A stretch of DNA of 64,000 nt from Sphaerosporella brunnea. Lineage: Eukaryota > Ascomycota > Pezizomycetes > Pezizales > Pyronemataceae. Under the pieces are notes generated by a model, which had not been told where the DNA came from, searched no databases, and saw nothing but the letters and a program-made list of their open reading frames with translations. The DNA lies in the NCBI GenBank assembly GCA_008704415.1, contig VXIS01000120.1:58828-122827 (forward strand), given 5' to 3'. Shown piece by piece: positions 1 to 11,094 of this stretch (its first letter is position 1; each line of letters starts with the position of its first letter). The translations under genes and the position numbers were made by a program.

Positions 1-30
1 CACTGTATTCCGAATCTCGTTGCAAAACGA

Positions 31-2202
31 TTAGACCAGCTGCGACTTGGCCTCTTTTCCTTCGTCGCCTTGTGTGGGAGGCTTTTCGAAAAGTGTTAGG
101 TACGGCACGTAGTGCATCAGCAGCACGAGGCGGCCATCGTCCATTTTGCCGGGCTCATAAAATTGAGGGGTGTCGCCATCGCGCGGCAGTAGTTTCAGCA
201 GTGCACCCTCACGATCGTGCGCCCTTATATTCACATCCTGGCGCAGCTTTGCAACCAGAAGAAGCGGTGGGGTCTCGTCGATAGCGACGCAGAGGAAGAC
301 ACTGCTGGTGCGCTGCGAGTGGAAGAAACGTGCCATCTTCAGCCGTGACCAGTGTTCGGCGAGCTGCACGGTTATGATGGAACCCGTGAGGAGGGTGGCG
401 CCGGCTAGTGTCAGGACTTTGGAAGTGCGGGTTGCCAGCTCGGCGAGTGACTCCACATCTTTCGCCTGCAGCCCGGCTGTGACCAGCGATTCCCGGTCCT
501 GACCGCAGCTGACGCGGCAGGCACTTCTGCCAGGCGAACATTCGTTCCCGTCTCGTTTGGCGTGCGGTAAGTGGTCCGGATCGCCGCAAAAAACTATACC
601 ACGTGACTGTTGCCCGGTGTTGTTTCGCCATTGCAGTCAAATCGACCGCCCGATTGAGGTGGAATTGCCAGAAGATATGTTTCCATCTGCAGCTGGCAGG
701 ACAGGAGTGTGAGTGGTCAAAGTCTTTCCGGTTCGTAGTGGAAATATCCTTGAGTCCTCCGAGTCGGCCTATATGCCCAAAGCCACGAAACACATGCGTA
801 GACTGGGAACGGACCAGTTACCAATAATGTAGGCGGTCGATGAAAGGATCGGCGGCGACACCTGAAACCCAGTAGCCGAAGCCAAGAAGGCAGTGGTATG
901 GTAGTTGGTGCAGAAGCCATAGCGCATCTTGGCTCCCGGTACTATTAAATTCCTCTCGGTCACGCGATCACGGCGCCGTATCTCAAGGAGAAGCTCCACA
1001 ACAGGGAATCCGACGAGTGCTGGTTTTGCCTCTCAGGCAGGCGACAAGCAAGAGAGCACCTCTTTAAGGAGTGCGATAGGTGGCTGCCACATATTCGCGC
1101 GCTTTGGCGCTCTGTGGAAAAAGAGCTACGATGGAAGCACCTTAGGTGGCGGTGGCGGTCAGTGGCAGAGCTTTTCAGGGAGAAAAAGGCTACCCCGCAT
1201 ATCTTGCAGTTTCTGCGGGATACACAAGTCGGACAATCCGTGGCAGAGGAAGATGACTCGTCATCATCCAGTGAGGAGGAATCGGAGGATGCGGAGTGAT
1301 TCGGCCCGGGTGGCCATGGTTTTCTTTTCTGGTTTTTACACGCCTGTTTCCTTTCCCTTGTCCGCTTTTACGCTTTTCCTTTCTGGCAATTGGGTGACCG
1401 CAGTTGACCCATGAGATCGCATCAATAAGGGGGCAGACAGGATAAGGGCGGGGACGTGTAGTGGGTCTGTCAAGATCGTTAGCGGTCGCACTCATACAAT
1501 AAACCTGATTACAAACAAACAAAAAGCGCACCTTGGTGTCGTCCATGTACCTCGCCAGCTGACCCAAGTGGTTTGCCAGGCGTTGGCGATGGTTAGCGAA
1601 CAGCGGATCGTGTTCCGTTTCCATCGCGAAAACATCGCTGTCGAGGAGCCCAGTAGTCCAAGGAGTCTTGACTTCTCCGATCACCGGTTTCTGGTGGTGC
1701 GCACCATCGCGATGTCTGGCATGCGCGAGTGCGTGTTTGTGTCCGCCTCCTCAGTAGCCGCCTCCGTGATGCGGTGCTGCAGCCCGATGGCGAAAACATG
1801 GGCTCCTGCCAGCTGGGGGTAACCCACGTCCTTATAGTCCATTGAAATCAACTTGCGGCGCACCTTCGCCGTGCTCACGTTGATATTGCTCACTAGAGAA
1901 CACAGGCTGTTGGTGAATCGGCTGACAACATCAGGCTGATTCCCCAGAAAAACGTTGTCCTCTAAGGTTGGCACGTTACGCCGGTATTGCAGATCCTGAT
2001 CGGCCGGGGCGACGGTTTGTATTGATTGCAACGCAGGAAGCGCGGTCTCGATAACGGAGAATTCGAAGTTTGGCCATCCCTCAATCTGCTTTAGTTGAAG
2101 GGTCTGCTGGCTTTTGGACTGCGATGAGGTATGGCCGTCTTCTGTATAGAGCAAATCGGGCAGGGATGCGAAAGCGACGCGGTATTTGTCTGCCACCAGG
2201 GC
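31..2202 (-). pseudogene. Conserved fungal hypothetical gene interrupted by a LINE insertion
   Basis: Minus-strand coding sequence is recognisable on both sides of a retroelement. The upstream part (about 2196 to 1537) reads through LPDLLYTEDGHTSS and, after a frame change near 1684, VIGEVKTPWTT and RQRLANHLGQLARYMDDTKVR. The downstream part resumes at about 932 with KMRYGFCTNYHTTAFL, and further open frame continues to about 31 (141 codons at 31-456). The GE-KTPW and RYM-D--V-YGF signatures are ones I associate with a widespread fungal family of unknown function, often found with kinase-like domains; that is recollection, not a search result. No ATG start is visible: the frame at 2196 opens with GTG, so the true N-terminus or an upstream exon is missing. 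The frame change may be an intron or a mutation. The interrupting LINE makes this copy non-functional unless it is spliced out. Confidence 0.6.
933..1525 (+). mobile_element. 5'-truncated Tad-type LINE, 3' end with ORF2 C-terminus
   Basis: The plus-strand frame from about 949 to the stop at 1297-1299 reads GHAITAPYLKEKLHN, then a C-x2-C-x9-H-x4-C zinc knuckle (CWFC...EHLFKEC), then a charged tail ending EEESEDAE. This is the C-terminal end of ORF2 (after the RNase H region) of fungal Tad/MGR583-like non-LTR elements. A 3' UTR of about 225 bp follows, with AATAAA and an (ACAA)n-like tail. An 11-bp direct repeat, GCGCATCTTGG at 922-932 and GCGCACCTTGG at 1526-1536 with one mismatch, brackets the element and is best read as the target-site duplication. 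A second copy lies at 23030-23496. Confidence 0.85.
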
Positions 2203-2361
2203 TGAATGGGCGCGGGTTCAGGACGTGGTCCTGCAATTGGGGCTTGTGGTGGATTTGGTTGTGGGATTTGTGTTTGTTTTTGCTGCTCATGAGAGGGGAA
2301 CAGGCGTTCGGGCGTTGTTATGTACGTGCACTGGCTAGGGCCAAAACCTGGTGAGGAGGGC

Positions 2362-2373
2362 TTAGGGTTAGGG
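2362..2373 (+). repeat. Short interstitial TTAGGG motif
   Basis: Two copies of TTAGGG in tandem match the fungal telomere repeat. Two units are too few to argue for a telomere; a similar short run occurs near 48368. Confidence 0.4.
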
Positions 2374-2379
2374 TCTGAA

Positions 2380-3500
2380 AATTAAACACGAACAACCGAA
2401 CATTCAACAATCCTAAATCCTAATGATGTTTCATTGCTAGGCCATAACACCACCGGGTGGGTAGTGGTGTTGTTGATCTGTCGTTGAAGCGCTTGTATCC
2501 AAACAACGGTTTATATGCGTCAGCTCTGTTGTGTACTTTGTATGTTGAGTATCTACTCTACCCAGTGCCTTTTCAAGACCGATCCCCACGATCTGGACTA
2601 GAGAATTCGAAAGTCGCGGCATAAGAATCGGTGTAGAGGCTGTGTACTGGGAACACTGCCAGAAGCCTGGATGCGGCCGACACTCCTAAAAGCTGGCATA
2701 GGATACAATAGCCCAACGAATCCTCTTTGAAATAGTGTACTTTTTCCACTGGCTCGCCTTCTCTCCACCCAGGCGCATACTTTTAGCCTGCTCCTGTTGT
2801 CCGTTCTCTGATTGATAGGCCCTACATTTCGGATTTGCGCTAGTACCTGAAGTAAACTTCAGGGCAATCTAGTTAATACCAAGTAGTTCCCCGGTGGCTG
2901 CTCATGCGGGGATAGTTTGTTCTGTGGGTGGAAGAATGAGATTCTTCCACGACCACAAAGACCTCGTACACAGCATATGGAGAAGCAAACCTAGCCGAGA
3001 GGATGATGAAGAGTAGGACACCGACAACACGGAATAGCGATGGCTGTGCACACCTCTTCCCGCCGATCGGGGTAGAAATTTGGTTCAGCAGCCCCTTTCC
3101 GGCAGTCTGCAGTGCCCGAATTGGCGGATATCGAATCCTCAGGCTGCCGGGGGAGATGTCAGCCGCTCGTGCGATTTTCCAGGGCTATATATAAAATCTG
3201 GCGGAATGCGAAGAAGTATAGAGGAGTTCTAATTTTGACGGAGCATCCTGATACTTCCGATCAGGGAATGTGACCTCAATGTGTTTTGACAGCAACATTC
3301 TGGACGGAAGAGAAAATTTCACCGCAGGTACCAACGAATCCCGCCCCAGAGATTACGATGGAAGCTTCAGGCCCCTCCAGTAGTGACTGTGGCTCTGTAG
3401 AATCATCAGTAGCGAAAGGAGCGGAGCGAAAATTCGACAAATTATGATGTTACTGACGGTATGTTAGCAGGATGGGTAGTTGATGGAAAAAGGAGTCTAG
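2380..3500. other. Intergenic, no supported gene
   Basis: Only short overlapping frames are present (longest about 63 codons), without recognisable motifs or consistent splice signals. I see no feature here beyond ordinary unique sequence. Confidence 0.5.
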
Positions 3501-3509
3501 CAACCATCA

Positions 3510-3615
3510 GCGGGCGTGGCTCAATGGTCGCGCATCTCTAGCTCTGCCGATCTGGGACTCATACTTGCGGGTGGGCTATAATGAGAAGATCCGGGTTCAA
3601 GTCCCGGCGTCCGCA
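3510..3615 (+). tRNA. tRNA-like pol III unit (copy 1), possible intron-containing tRNA or tRNA-derived SINE
   Basis: The unit has a complete 7-bp acceptor pairing (GCGGGCG with CGTCCGC, one G-U), a good A box (TGGCTCAATGG, 3517-3527), a perfect B box (GGTTCAAGTCC, 3594-3604) within a CCGGG/CCCGG T-arm, and a run of 25 T at 3620-3644 that would terminate pol III. The A-B spacing is long, as for a tRNA with an intron. However, I could not place an anticodon loop with the invariant T33, and the D-stem has one mismatch. An identical 106-nt copy lies inverted at 11191-11296. It could be a true tRNA with an unusual intron, a pseudo-tRNA or a SINE head; the isotype is undetermined. Confidence 0.55.
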
Positions 3616-3649
3616 CTGGTTTTTTTTTTTTTTTTTTTTTTTTTGCGGC

Positions 3650-4420
3650 TTTTTTCACCCATCCTGGTCAAAAATTCTTCCGCACCCCTCAGCCTCTGTT
3701 CTAACTACCCCCTGTGGAATCATGATGGATACTTCATCGCCCACGTTGCAAATGAGAGTTCATGATCGTACTTTGACTCCACACCGCGCGCCCCCTCGCC
3801 AGCTGCCCGGCGGCGGGCATTTTTTTCTCTTGTATTTGAAAAAATCACCAATCCAACGAACTAGTATCTTCGTCATTCCGTCCGCGCCCTTCCAATATTT
3901 CCGGGACTTCCTCGTTATAGCGTTACGCATCGAAAGTTAATAAACACCACTGCAGGAACCGCGGTGCATGCACGGTCACAGAACGAAAACTTGTTGAGTC
4001 CACGGACACTGTATGGCACAGCTGCGGGCGTTGTTGCGGGACAAGCACCGTCAAAGTCACGATATCCATGATCCTGTGAGAGCAGCATTTCAAAACGGTG
4101 TTTAGCCGGAGGGTCAGCTTCGACCGGAACTAGTCGTTGCATTCGTGATAAAATGAGCTTTTTGTGGGGCTGGTCGCTCCATGATGATTGTACAATGGTT
4201 ATTCGCATATCACGAAAACCAAAACCTTTACATGACCAATACTCAAAATTAACAATGTTATAATCATGGCAATGCGACAAGATGACCAGAGCCATAACGA
4301 TAGCCTAGGCTTACGGAGATAGTTGTGGCCTTATTGGTAGCATATCAGGTTGCCATAGTCAAAATATGTGGCTGTTTCCACATGGAGGCAGACTGCCGAG
4401 TGAGATCACTGAGAGCACAT
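3650..4420. other. Intergenic, no supported gene
   Basis: A 126-codon frame on the minus strand (3915-4295) and short plus-strand frames occur. They lack recognisable domains and I do not call them genes. Confidence 0.4.
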
Positions 4421-4424
4421 TTTT

Positions 4425-4665
4425 ACGAGTGATATCGCGTGTTTGAGCTATTCATCAGCCATCGTGGTGTTGAATTTTTGAAAAAGCTGTCCATATACTT
4501 CCAGCTTTGGCATAGCCACATTTCCCAGTTACCTGATGTCGCCTCTGTTTTGGGGGTTGCAGGAGGCGAGGTAACAGTCAGGTGCACAACTCGACGGTAG
4601 ATGATGATGATATGATCATCCTGAAGATGAAGAGGACTACTAGTCGTGCCTAGCGGCGATGTGCG
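4425..4665 (+). repeat. Dispersed repeat A, copy 1
   Basis: Blocks such as catttcccagttac and ttttgggggttgc, with intervening similar sequence, recur in the same order and orientation at about 49510-49735. The family is unknown and diverged; no terminal repeats or target duplication were identified. Confidence 0.5.
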
Positions 4666-4679
4666 GATACCCCCCATTT

Positions 4680-5720
4680 TCTACGTAGATTAATTTTCGC
4701 TCAATCCGAAATCTTGTGTCATATAAACACCCTGATATAAGGCATACATAACCATTTCCAAAAAAAACTCCGTTTCTTACTAAGATACATGTCGTCGACC
4801 GATTTAAATTAAAACGTTCGCCTCCGTCGCTGTGGCTATGCAAAATGGCTTTGACGTCCACCTGATAGACGTCTGCATTGCGTTTCGAAGTGACGTTCGC
4901 AAATCCGCCAGCCCCATACGAGGGGTTCGTCGTCGCTTTCTGAACGGGGAGCCGATAGAGTTGCAAGGCCTCTACGAGACTGTACACATAAACAAATGAC
5001 ACCCGACTCAAACACTGAAAACACCGCCTGGTGTGTGAACGAGCCATCTAAGAAAGGACAGAAACGAAGCTGCCAGTGTGGCCGCCTGCCCAACCGCTCT
5101 GGACCTGCAAGTTCAAATGACTATGAAAGACCATCGGTTTGATGTTGTACGGCGTGCCCAGGCCGTGTACACGTGTGCAGCCATCACATAGTTCTCAGAA
5201 TACGAATTACCGCGTACAGGAAATGAGAAAAGGCTGAACTGTGTACTCCACCGACCACAGAACCTCAACAGCCGCCATTACTGCATCTTTCGCGGGCTAC
5301 TCGTTACATTCCGCCAAGGGAACATTCGAGGTTGGGGGCTCATTCCAGGCAATTCGGGCATTCTGAGTTCAAGCAAGCCCCGGCGTAGCAGAAGCTTCGC
5401 CCGCCGTCGCGCCACCACGTCCCCAAACGCTGCCTCCATTTCCAGCTGCTGCTCGGCAGTGCACATGTAATCGCCGCCCTCGGGATCCAGTTCGTCGGTG
5501 TCCTTCTGCGCCTTAATGAGGTTGCAATCGTCCATCTCTCGGTACCAGCCACGAGGCGTCGCAGCACCGCAGACTGACTCTTCCAGGTTTGCAGCCTCCG
5601 TCTAGTTCTCTTACTTCTTCTTCTGTGTTTCGCGCTGGACGTGAATTCCCTGCATTTCCACTTAGCGGATCGTTATGCCGGCAGCCTGTTCGACGGAATG
5701 CCAGGTCATCGCCGCCTTGG
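4680..5720. other. Intergenic; one weak minus-strand frame
   Basis: The longest frame is a 135-codon minus-strand ORF (4640-5047) starting MARSHTRRCFQCLSRVSFV. It has no domain I recognise and overlaps dispersed repeat A at its end. It is left unannotated as a gene. Confidence 0.4.
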
Positions 5721-5728
5721 TACACTGT

Positions 5729-5981
5729 CCAGTGTTCTCAAGAGCCGCCCGGGCCGGCTGCGTCGAGCTGTAACCGGCTGATCAAAAAGCCCGGCTGATT
5801 GGCTGTTGCAATTGGAGGGCACCCGACTCAGATAGACTAGACTTTGCATCACCAGATATCGCGCTGCAATAATCCGTGCCGTTTACATAACGACGCAGCC
5901 CGCAGGCAGCCCGGGATGGGTAGCCGGCGGTCCCCTTTTCAAAGCCAGCCTAGGCTTTTTGGGCCAACCACTGAGAACACT
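5729..5981. mobile_element. Degenerate hAT-type MITE relic
   Basis: The left end (CAGTGTTCTCAAGAGCC) and the right end (...CACTGAGAACACTG, preceded by aggctttttgggcc) match, with decay, the CAGTGTTCCTAATAGCC termini of the MITEs at 47422-48321. GC-rich gggct/agccc subterminal repeats lie between. No 8-bp target duplication is preserved, so this is an old copy. Confidence 0.55.
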
Positions 5982-6230
5982 GCCATGCCGGCGTGAATCC
6001 TTTGACGGCCGGCGTGCTCAGTATCAACCAACCAACTCCTTCCGCAGCAAGATGCCTGAACTATCACTTGCTTTTGTTTTTCGGTGTTGGCTTGAATCGG
6101 ACGAACACCCATAAATATTTTCACACTAGAAGCGGATCTAACACCCCATTCGACACACTGCGACGCCTCACCACCTCGCCCCCCCCCCCCCTCCCGCGTA
6201 GCAACTGCACTCAGCAACAACAACGCATCG

Positions 6231-7433
6231 ATGTCCATGCCCCTTCCTCGGCTCGTTGCGGGACTGTCCGAACGCGAACTTGCTCACGAAATGGCCCCCA
6301 GAAAGTGGCAGCCGGCATACATCCACGCCCTGAACGTCACTTTCCATACGCAGCATAAAGACTACACGACGCCGAGCAGCGATGGACCCAAGGCTTGTGA
6401 AGTTTCTGTTGAAGGAAGGAACGAGAGCAACGTTTCGCTGCTTCTCTCTGTTATCGCGAGTTCGTCTTTTTCAACCACACGCCACGAAGAGTTCCTCCCC
6501 GATGGCCCATACAACAAGGTCTTGAGACTTATCTCCATTGGAGGCACGCAGAACCCATACAAATACTTGGATCATCTGATCTACTACATTTGCTCTCAAG
6601 TCTATGGGTTCGAGAGTTTCGGCGTTGGGATTGTTGGTCACGGCCGAAAGAAGAAGACTACCACGGATGTATTTACGCTGCCTCTGGGCCTCAAATCTGG
6701 ATGTCACGCTACCGCGCGTCCGAAAGGCATACTCCGCTTCCAAAACACGCGGCAGCAACAGGCCCAGGCACTGCCGGTGATGACTTTGGTTGACATGGCT
6801 CACTACAGCCTAAGGTGGGCAGAGGGCGTGGTTGCGGGACATCTGCTCACGCTGGCGCAGGCACAGCTGCGTCTGCTACCGGCTACGGCTTCGGTCAATC
6901 CCCATATGGTAGTCATTCGGTACCACCTTGCCACAGGATCCCCGGTCTACATCATCTACTCAGCAAACGTATCGAGGCAATACCACGACTCCATATGCGC
7001 CTTGCAGGAACCATCGGAGGGCGTCGTCATACATCGTTCACGCGACTTCGATACCGCCGTGGTGGCAGATATGGAGATGTTTGCGTGTACTTTGTTGTCA
7101 GTTTGCCCGCAAGTCGTCGGTTGGGCGGTTGATGCGCTGGGAGGCGAGCACAGCGCAAGAGCTAGATGGGTTGAAATTGAGGCGGAACGGGAACGGGAAT
7201 GGCAGCGCCAACTGGAACGGGAACGGGAACGGGAGCGCCAACTGGAATGGGAACTGGAATGGGAGCGTGCTTGTCAGGCCGACGATGAGGGTTCCCGCGT
7301 ACCGGAGGTCATCGAACGTGGTCCTCAGCAAGGAGGTCAGAAGAGGAAAGGGTCGCCCTCCTTTGAGCACATGCAGCATAAGTCAAAGATGTTGCATGTT
7401 TCTACCTGCGATAAGCCTGTTACGATTGCATAA
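6231..7433 (+). CDS. Hypothetical protein, 400 aa, with acidic/basic ERER-rich repeat
   Basis: This single uninterrupted 400-codon frame is by far the longest in its neighbourhood and starts at ATGTCCATG. I do not recognise a family. Residues 1-300 are mixed and look globular (YKYLDHLIYYICSQVYGFES; VYIIYSANVSRQYHDSICAL). Residues about 314-345 form an ERER/QLEWE-rich segment encoded by an imperfect 6-12 bp repeat (gaacgg/gaatgg), probably a charged helix. The tail is basic and glycine-rich (GGQKRKGSPSF) and could act in nuclear localisation, which is inference. No signal peptide or membrane segment is visible. It could be a host gene or a captured gene beside the MITE relic at 5729-5981. Frame length is the main evidence; expression is not shown. 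Confidence 0.5.
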   Translation: MSMPLPRLVAGLSERELAHEMAPRKWQPAYIHALNVTFHTQHKDYTTPSSDGPKACEVSVEGRNESNVSLLLSVIASSSFSTTRHEEFLPDGPYNKVLRLISIGGTQNPYKYLDHLIYYICSQVYGFESFGVGIVGHGRKKKTTTDVFTLPLGLKSGCHATARPKGILRFQNTRQQQAQALPVMTLVDMAHYSLRWAEGVVAGHLLTLAQAQLRLLPATASVNPHMVVIRYHLATGSPVYIIYSANVSRQYHDSICALQEPSEGVVIHRSRDFDTAVVADMEMFACTLLSVCPQVVGWAVDALGGEHSARARWVEIEAEREREWQRQLERERERERQLEWELEWERACQADDEGSRVPEVIERGPQQGGQKRKGSPSFEHMQHKSKMLHVSTCDKPVTIA

Positions 7434-7439
7434 ACTATT

Positions 7440-8265
7440 ATAGTATATAAAATATTATAATAGAGATAACGGTTAATGCTTAAAATGTTCCCAACTGTTG
7501 CCCGAAATGACTCCCATGCACCAATCCAACAACTGTAAAAGCTAAGCAAACTCAAGAGATATAACAATGCCGCATTCTACAAGTGCGACTTTTTTAACGG
7601 CTATCATGCTCGGTAACCCCTAAATTGTTGAAAAATGTTCCACTTTTTCGTCAATGTAGCGTACCCCCCAAGATTCTGGAGCGCGCTGAGGGTGAATTTT
7701 ATTGTCGAACCATCAAATATCACCGCGTTCGCACACGCACTGGCACCTGCTGGCACTCGGCTCTAGGTATGACGCTGACTACACTCAGAGTGTCCGACCT
7801 GACCGCAGGTAGAACATGTGGGATGCAGGGAGCACACTTTTTCTTCGCCGGACGTCCCCTGGCAATACTAATCTATGTGACTGGGGGCTCGCATTCTGAG
7901 ATATCCACACAGAGTCCGGCAGCTCAGAGAATTTGGACTGCATTCGGCTGCTCCCAAAGTCCGAGTATCTAGTTTGATGCATTCAGGGTAGATGGGTGCA
8001 GTGGGGGGATGACGGTGGGGCTCCACGATGGGAAGATGGTACGCTTAGTCTGTTAGCCACACGTTGGCTATGCCAACTCGCTTGGCAACAAATTGGCCGT
8101 CTAGAGACTACTTTTCAGAACTTTATGGGAGGTGCCAGGCTTTTTAATCTCCAATTGGCTGCAGTTGACGGTCGGCTAGTTTTTTCAGCCACAAGTGGCA
8201 GTAGATCACATACACGAGTGATCAATTCTCTACATCAAAGACCAAGAAAAAAAAAGACATTTCGA
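7440..8265. other. Intergenic, no supported gene
   Basis: AT-rich sequence follows the 6231-7433 frame (tataaaatattata at about 7444). The remaining short frames have no recognised content. Confidence 0.4.
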
Positions 8266-8545
8266 CAAAAGCTCATGGGAAAATCCCATGAGAAAACCCC
8301 GAGAACCGAGCTCGCCGCCCCAGGGGCTCCAAACATTTTCATAACACTGCGCCGAGGCTTTTTTACATCTGCTTGAAGTCACACGGAATCATAAACTGCT
8401 GCTTTGAGAAAAACTCATCTTATTGGACATGTCAAAAGGAACTATCACCACTCTGGTACAACAGTACTCGACGAGTATCGCCCCCACTGTAAGCCCAAAT
8501 TCAAAAAGAACCGAAGGTGATGGTGTCTCGACTTCTCACCGTGTA
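8266..8545 (+). repeat. Dispersed repeat B, copy 1, with 8-bp hairpin
   Basis: The repeat starts with a hairpin (CTCATGGG...CCCATGAG, 8272-8292), then ccccgag, gccgcccca, a gaggcttttttacatct block, cttgaagtcaca, cgcccccact and aaaaagaacc. The same blocks occur in order at 39840-40095. It is non-coding in both copies. The family is unknown. Confidence 0.65.
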
Positions 8546-9227
8546 GGGGCAACTTGAACATCGGGGGCACAGAACCGCTAATCCCCTCTAATGAGTGTAC
8601 TATAGAAGACAACTTCCTGCGAGGAAGAAATTCATTTGTTGCGTCCTGAGTCTGTATCTTCGCAATTTTGGGTGCTTTCTGTCGCCCGCGCTGGATAATT
8701 TGGTGGGGTTACCGCAGCACCGAAAATCACTTGCACAAGATTAAGTTTGATATTATCTTTCGTTATCTCAAAAACCGAGTGAGATTCATTGCATATTATC
8801 TTCAAATCTCACTCGAATTACCATATTAGGTTTAGTTGATCAACGACGCATACGATGCCTATTTACCTTAAATAGTTTTATTTTGAAGTCGGCCAGAAAC
8901 CGTATAAGCTAGCTCTGTAATTACGCCTCATGGAGTGCCGAGTGATTTCCCCATCTACCTATTTATCTATTTATTTATTTGTCCATGTGACATGCAGCCT
9001 CTCGACTATGGCCATGTAGAACAGATACAAGACTCGAAAACATGAAAAATATATAGATAACCAGCAACATGGAAAAAGCAACATCAATTTAACAAAGGAA
9101 ATACAGCTCATGACCAGATACAAGATGTGCCCTCAGGCTCAAGGGTGTCTTCTTGAGACAGGTAGTCGTGCAGAAGCCATCGGTGCCCAAGTGCGCGCGC
9201 AGGCTCTCCGGTTACAGAAGCATAGAC
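8546..9227. other. AT-rich intergenic sequence
   Basis: It contains a short tttattta microsatellite at about 8960-8980. No gene is supported. Confidence 0.4.
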
Positions 9228-11094
9228 AACGTGGGAAACGGTCCGTTTGGCCATTAGGGTCTATCTGGCCACCTAGTTAGAGCCTAGAACGCACCCCGCG
9301 CACCCATTAAGACCACCACTATAAAAGTTATCACCATCCAACTATAACTAGCGCTTACCTATTGCACGAGAGCATGCATAGTGAAGAACATGCTTTATAA
9401 TTACTGTGAGTTTTGACCGTGCCAAAATTAAGCGAAAGATGAATATTCTTCCTGCTGTAACTCATTCGTGTCTTTATCCTCCTGCCGGGGTGTTTTGTTA
9501 GCAAGGCTTTCCGGCGGGTGGTCAAACTTACAAAAAAAACTCTTTGGGTCCTGGTGACTCGAGTGGACCCGTATTCAAGTCATTTTGTGGTCCATAAAGA
9601 GGCGTAGATTGGGCATAAATAGTCGAGGAGCGGGCCCCCGGCCACAGTCAACACTCATTCACTCCGCACCACCCTGCCAGTCCCAAGACCAAGGCGCGCG
9701 AAGGATACGAAAGAGATCCGTATTAAGCTTGCCATCGAGGCGGTCAAAAATAAGCCGTCACTGCTGTCAATCTGTTGTGCAGCCGCCAAGTATGGGCTTC
9801 CTCGATCCACGCTTCAAACCTGCTTGCAGGGAGTCAGGTTCCGCTCTGAAAGCCAAGCAGAAACGCAAACCCTTACACCTGATGAAGAAAAAGAAATTGT
9901 CCGCTGGATTGAGCGCTTAGACGACATGGCTATCCCACCGAGAGCTGTCCATGTGTACCAAATGGAAGCGGCTATCCTTTCTAAGCGACCCCGCGGTGGA
10001 ACGGTGCCAGCGAACAAAAAACCAAAGAAAATGATAGGAAAGCAGTGGCTTTCTCGATTTTTGGATCGTCACCCTGTATTCGCCTCTCGCTTTGCAGGCC
10101 GTTCAGCAAGAAGAATATTCTCTCATTTTTTGCGGCATTCAACCTTTTCGTCGTCGCAAGGTCCTAGCTCTCGTTGAATTCGTCACGCCCCAGCAAGAAG
10201 ACTTGACTGGACTTCAAACGCATAATGCAAAAGTTCTCCTTGCCCCCCAAAAGATGGTTGTGGCTACGAAAGATCTTGAAACGCTGCGTGACTGGGCAGT
10301 ACAGTTAATGTCCGGAATGGGTTGTGCTCTGACTCGAGCAACCATCGCGGAGGAAACCATCACCCAACTCATGAAAGCTCAAAAGAAAAGCCAATCAAAC
10401 CGCAAGCAGATAACAAAAGGCTACTCTAGTAGCAATTAAATATCTTAACAAGCTTCGGAAAGAAAGAATTGACAAGGATGCCGCAAAAAAACAGCGCGCA
10501 GTCACCAAAACAACCGCGATCCCCTCGACGAAGAATACCACCACCACTACATCCAATAAGAGTAATGCAACATCAAAAATAGATAAAGGACATAGCAAAC
10601 GCCCTCATCCTGCTGACTCAGACCAGGACGAGTCCGATTCTAGCTTTAGTGAGTCCGAGAGTGGTGCGCCTGCTGCCGCTGGATCATCACACAACTCCAG
10701 CAGCAACGCTGCTCTTGGTGAACCACAAAACAGCTCATCTGTCCCTACGCGCAAGTCCACTCGAGTCGCCAGGACCCAAAGAGTTTTTTGTATGTTTGAC
10801 TACCCGCCGGAATGCCTTTCTGACAAAACACCCCGGCAGGAGGATAACGAGAAGGATGAGTCAGATTAGGAGGAATAGTCGTCTTTAGCTTAGTTTTTGG
10901 GCGGTCAAAATTTACAGTAATTTTAAAACATGTTTTTTGCTATTTTGTCGTGCCACAGACAAGAGCTCAATCGAATTGAATGGTGAAAACGTTTGTGGTG
11001 GTGGTCTTGATGGGGTGCGCGGGGTGCGTTTTAGGCTCTAACTCGGTGGCCAGGTAGACAGACCCTAATGGCCAAACGGACCGTTTCGCAAGTT
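9228..11094 (+). mobile_element. Fot1/pogo-like DNA element with about 330-bp terminal inverted repeats
   Basis: Sequence from about 9228 to 9562 is the inverted counterpart of about 10757-11094. The outer block contains gaaacggtccgtttggccat and the agttagagcct...acgcaccccgcgca segment, and homology continues inwards through cctcctgccggggtgtttt to gggtcctggtgactcgag. The element is about 1.87 kb, close to a normal Fot1, and encodes a transposase relic. The right repeat overlaps the end of the coding region, so the left repeat is an inverted copy of the transposase 3' end. I see no clean TA duplication at the ends. Confidence 0.75.
9640..10868 (+). pseudogene. Fot1/pogo-like transposase relic lacking the DDE domain
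   Basis: The first part (about 9640-10105) reads KEIRIKLAIEAVKNKPSLLS and AAKYGLPRSTLQTCLQG, a Psq/CENP-B-type helix-turn-helix. It continues with LTPDEEKEIVRWIERLD and KKMIGKQWLSRFLDRHP, the Tc5/CENP-B second DNA-binding half. Coding homology then jumps directly, with a frame change, to a typical C-terminal tail: PFRRRKVLALVEFVTPQ and QEDLTGLQTHN (about 10130-10439), then a Lys/Ser-rich tail in a third frame up to about 10868 (KSTRVARTQRVF...). The whole DDE catalytic region, about 200-250 residues in the family, is absent. The protein cannot transpose on its own, but the DNA-binding half could still bind ends. Confidence 0.75.

Noticed and set aside
929..1414. 161-codon plus-strand frame within the LINE
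   Set aside because: Wrong register; the neighbouring frame contains the zinc knuckle and ends at the natural ORF2 stop.
2362..2373. Possible subtelomeric position from TTAGGG repeats
   Set aside because: Only two units, with intact genes and no telomere-like arrays; chance or an old scar is enough.
4640..5047. 135-codon minus-strand frame as a small secreted protein
   Set aside because: No clear signal peptide or cysteine pattern, and it overlaps dispersed repeat A.
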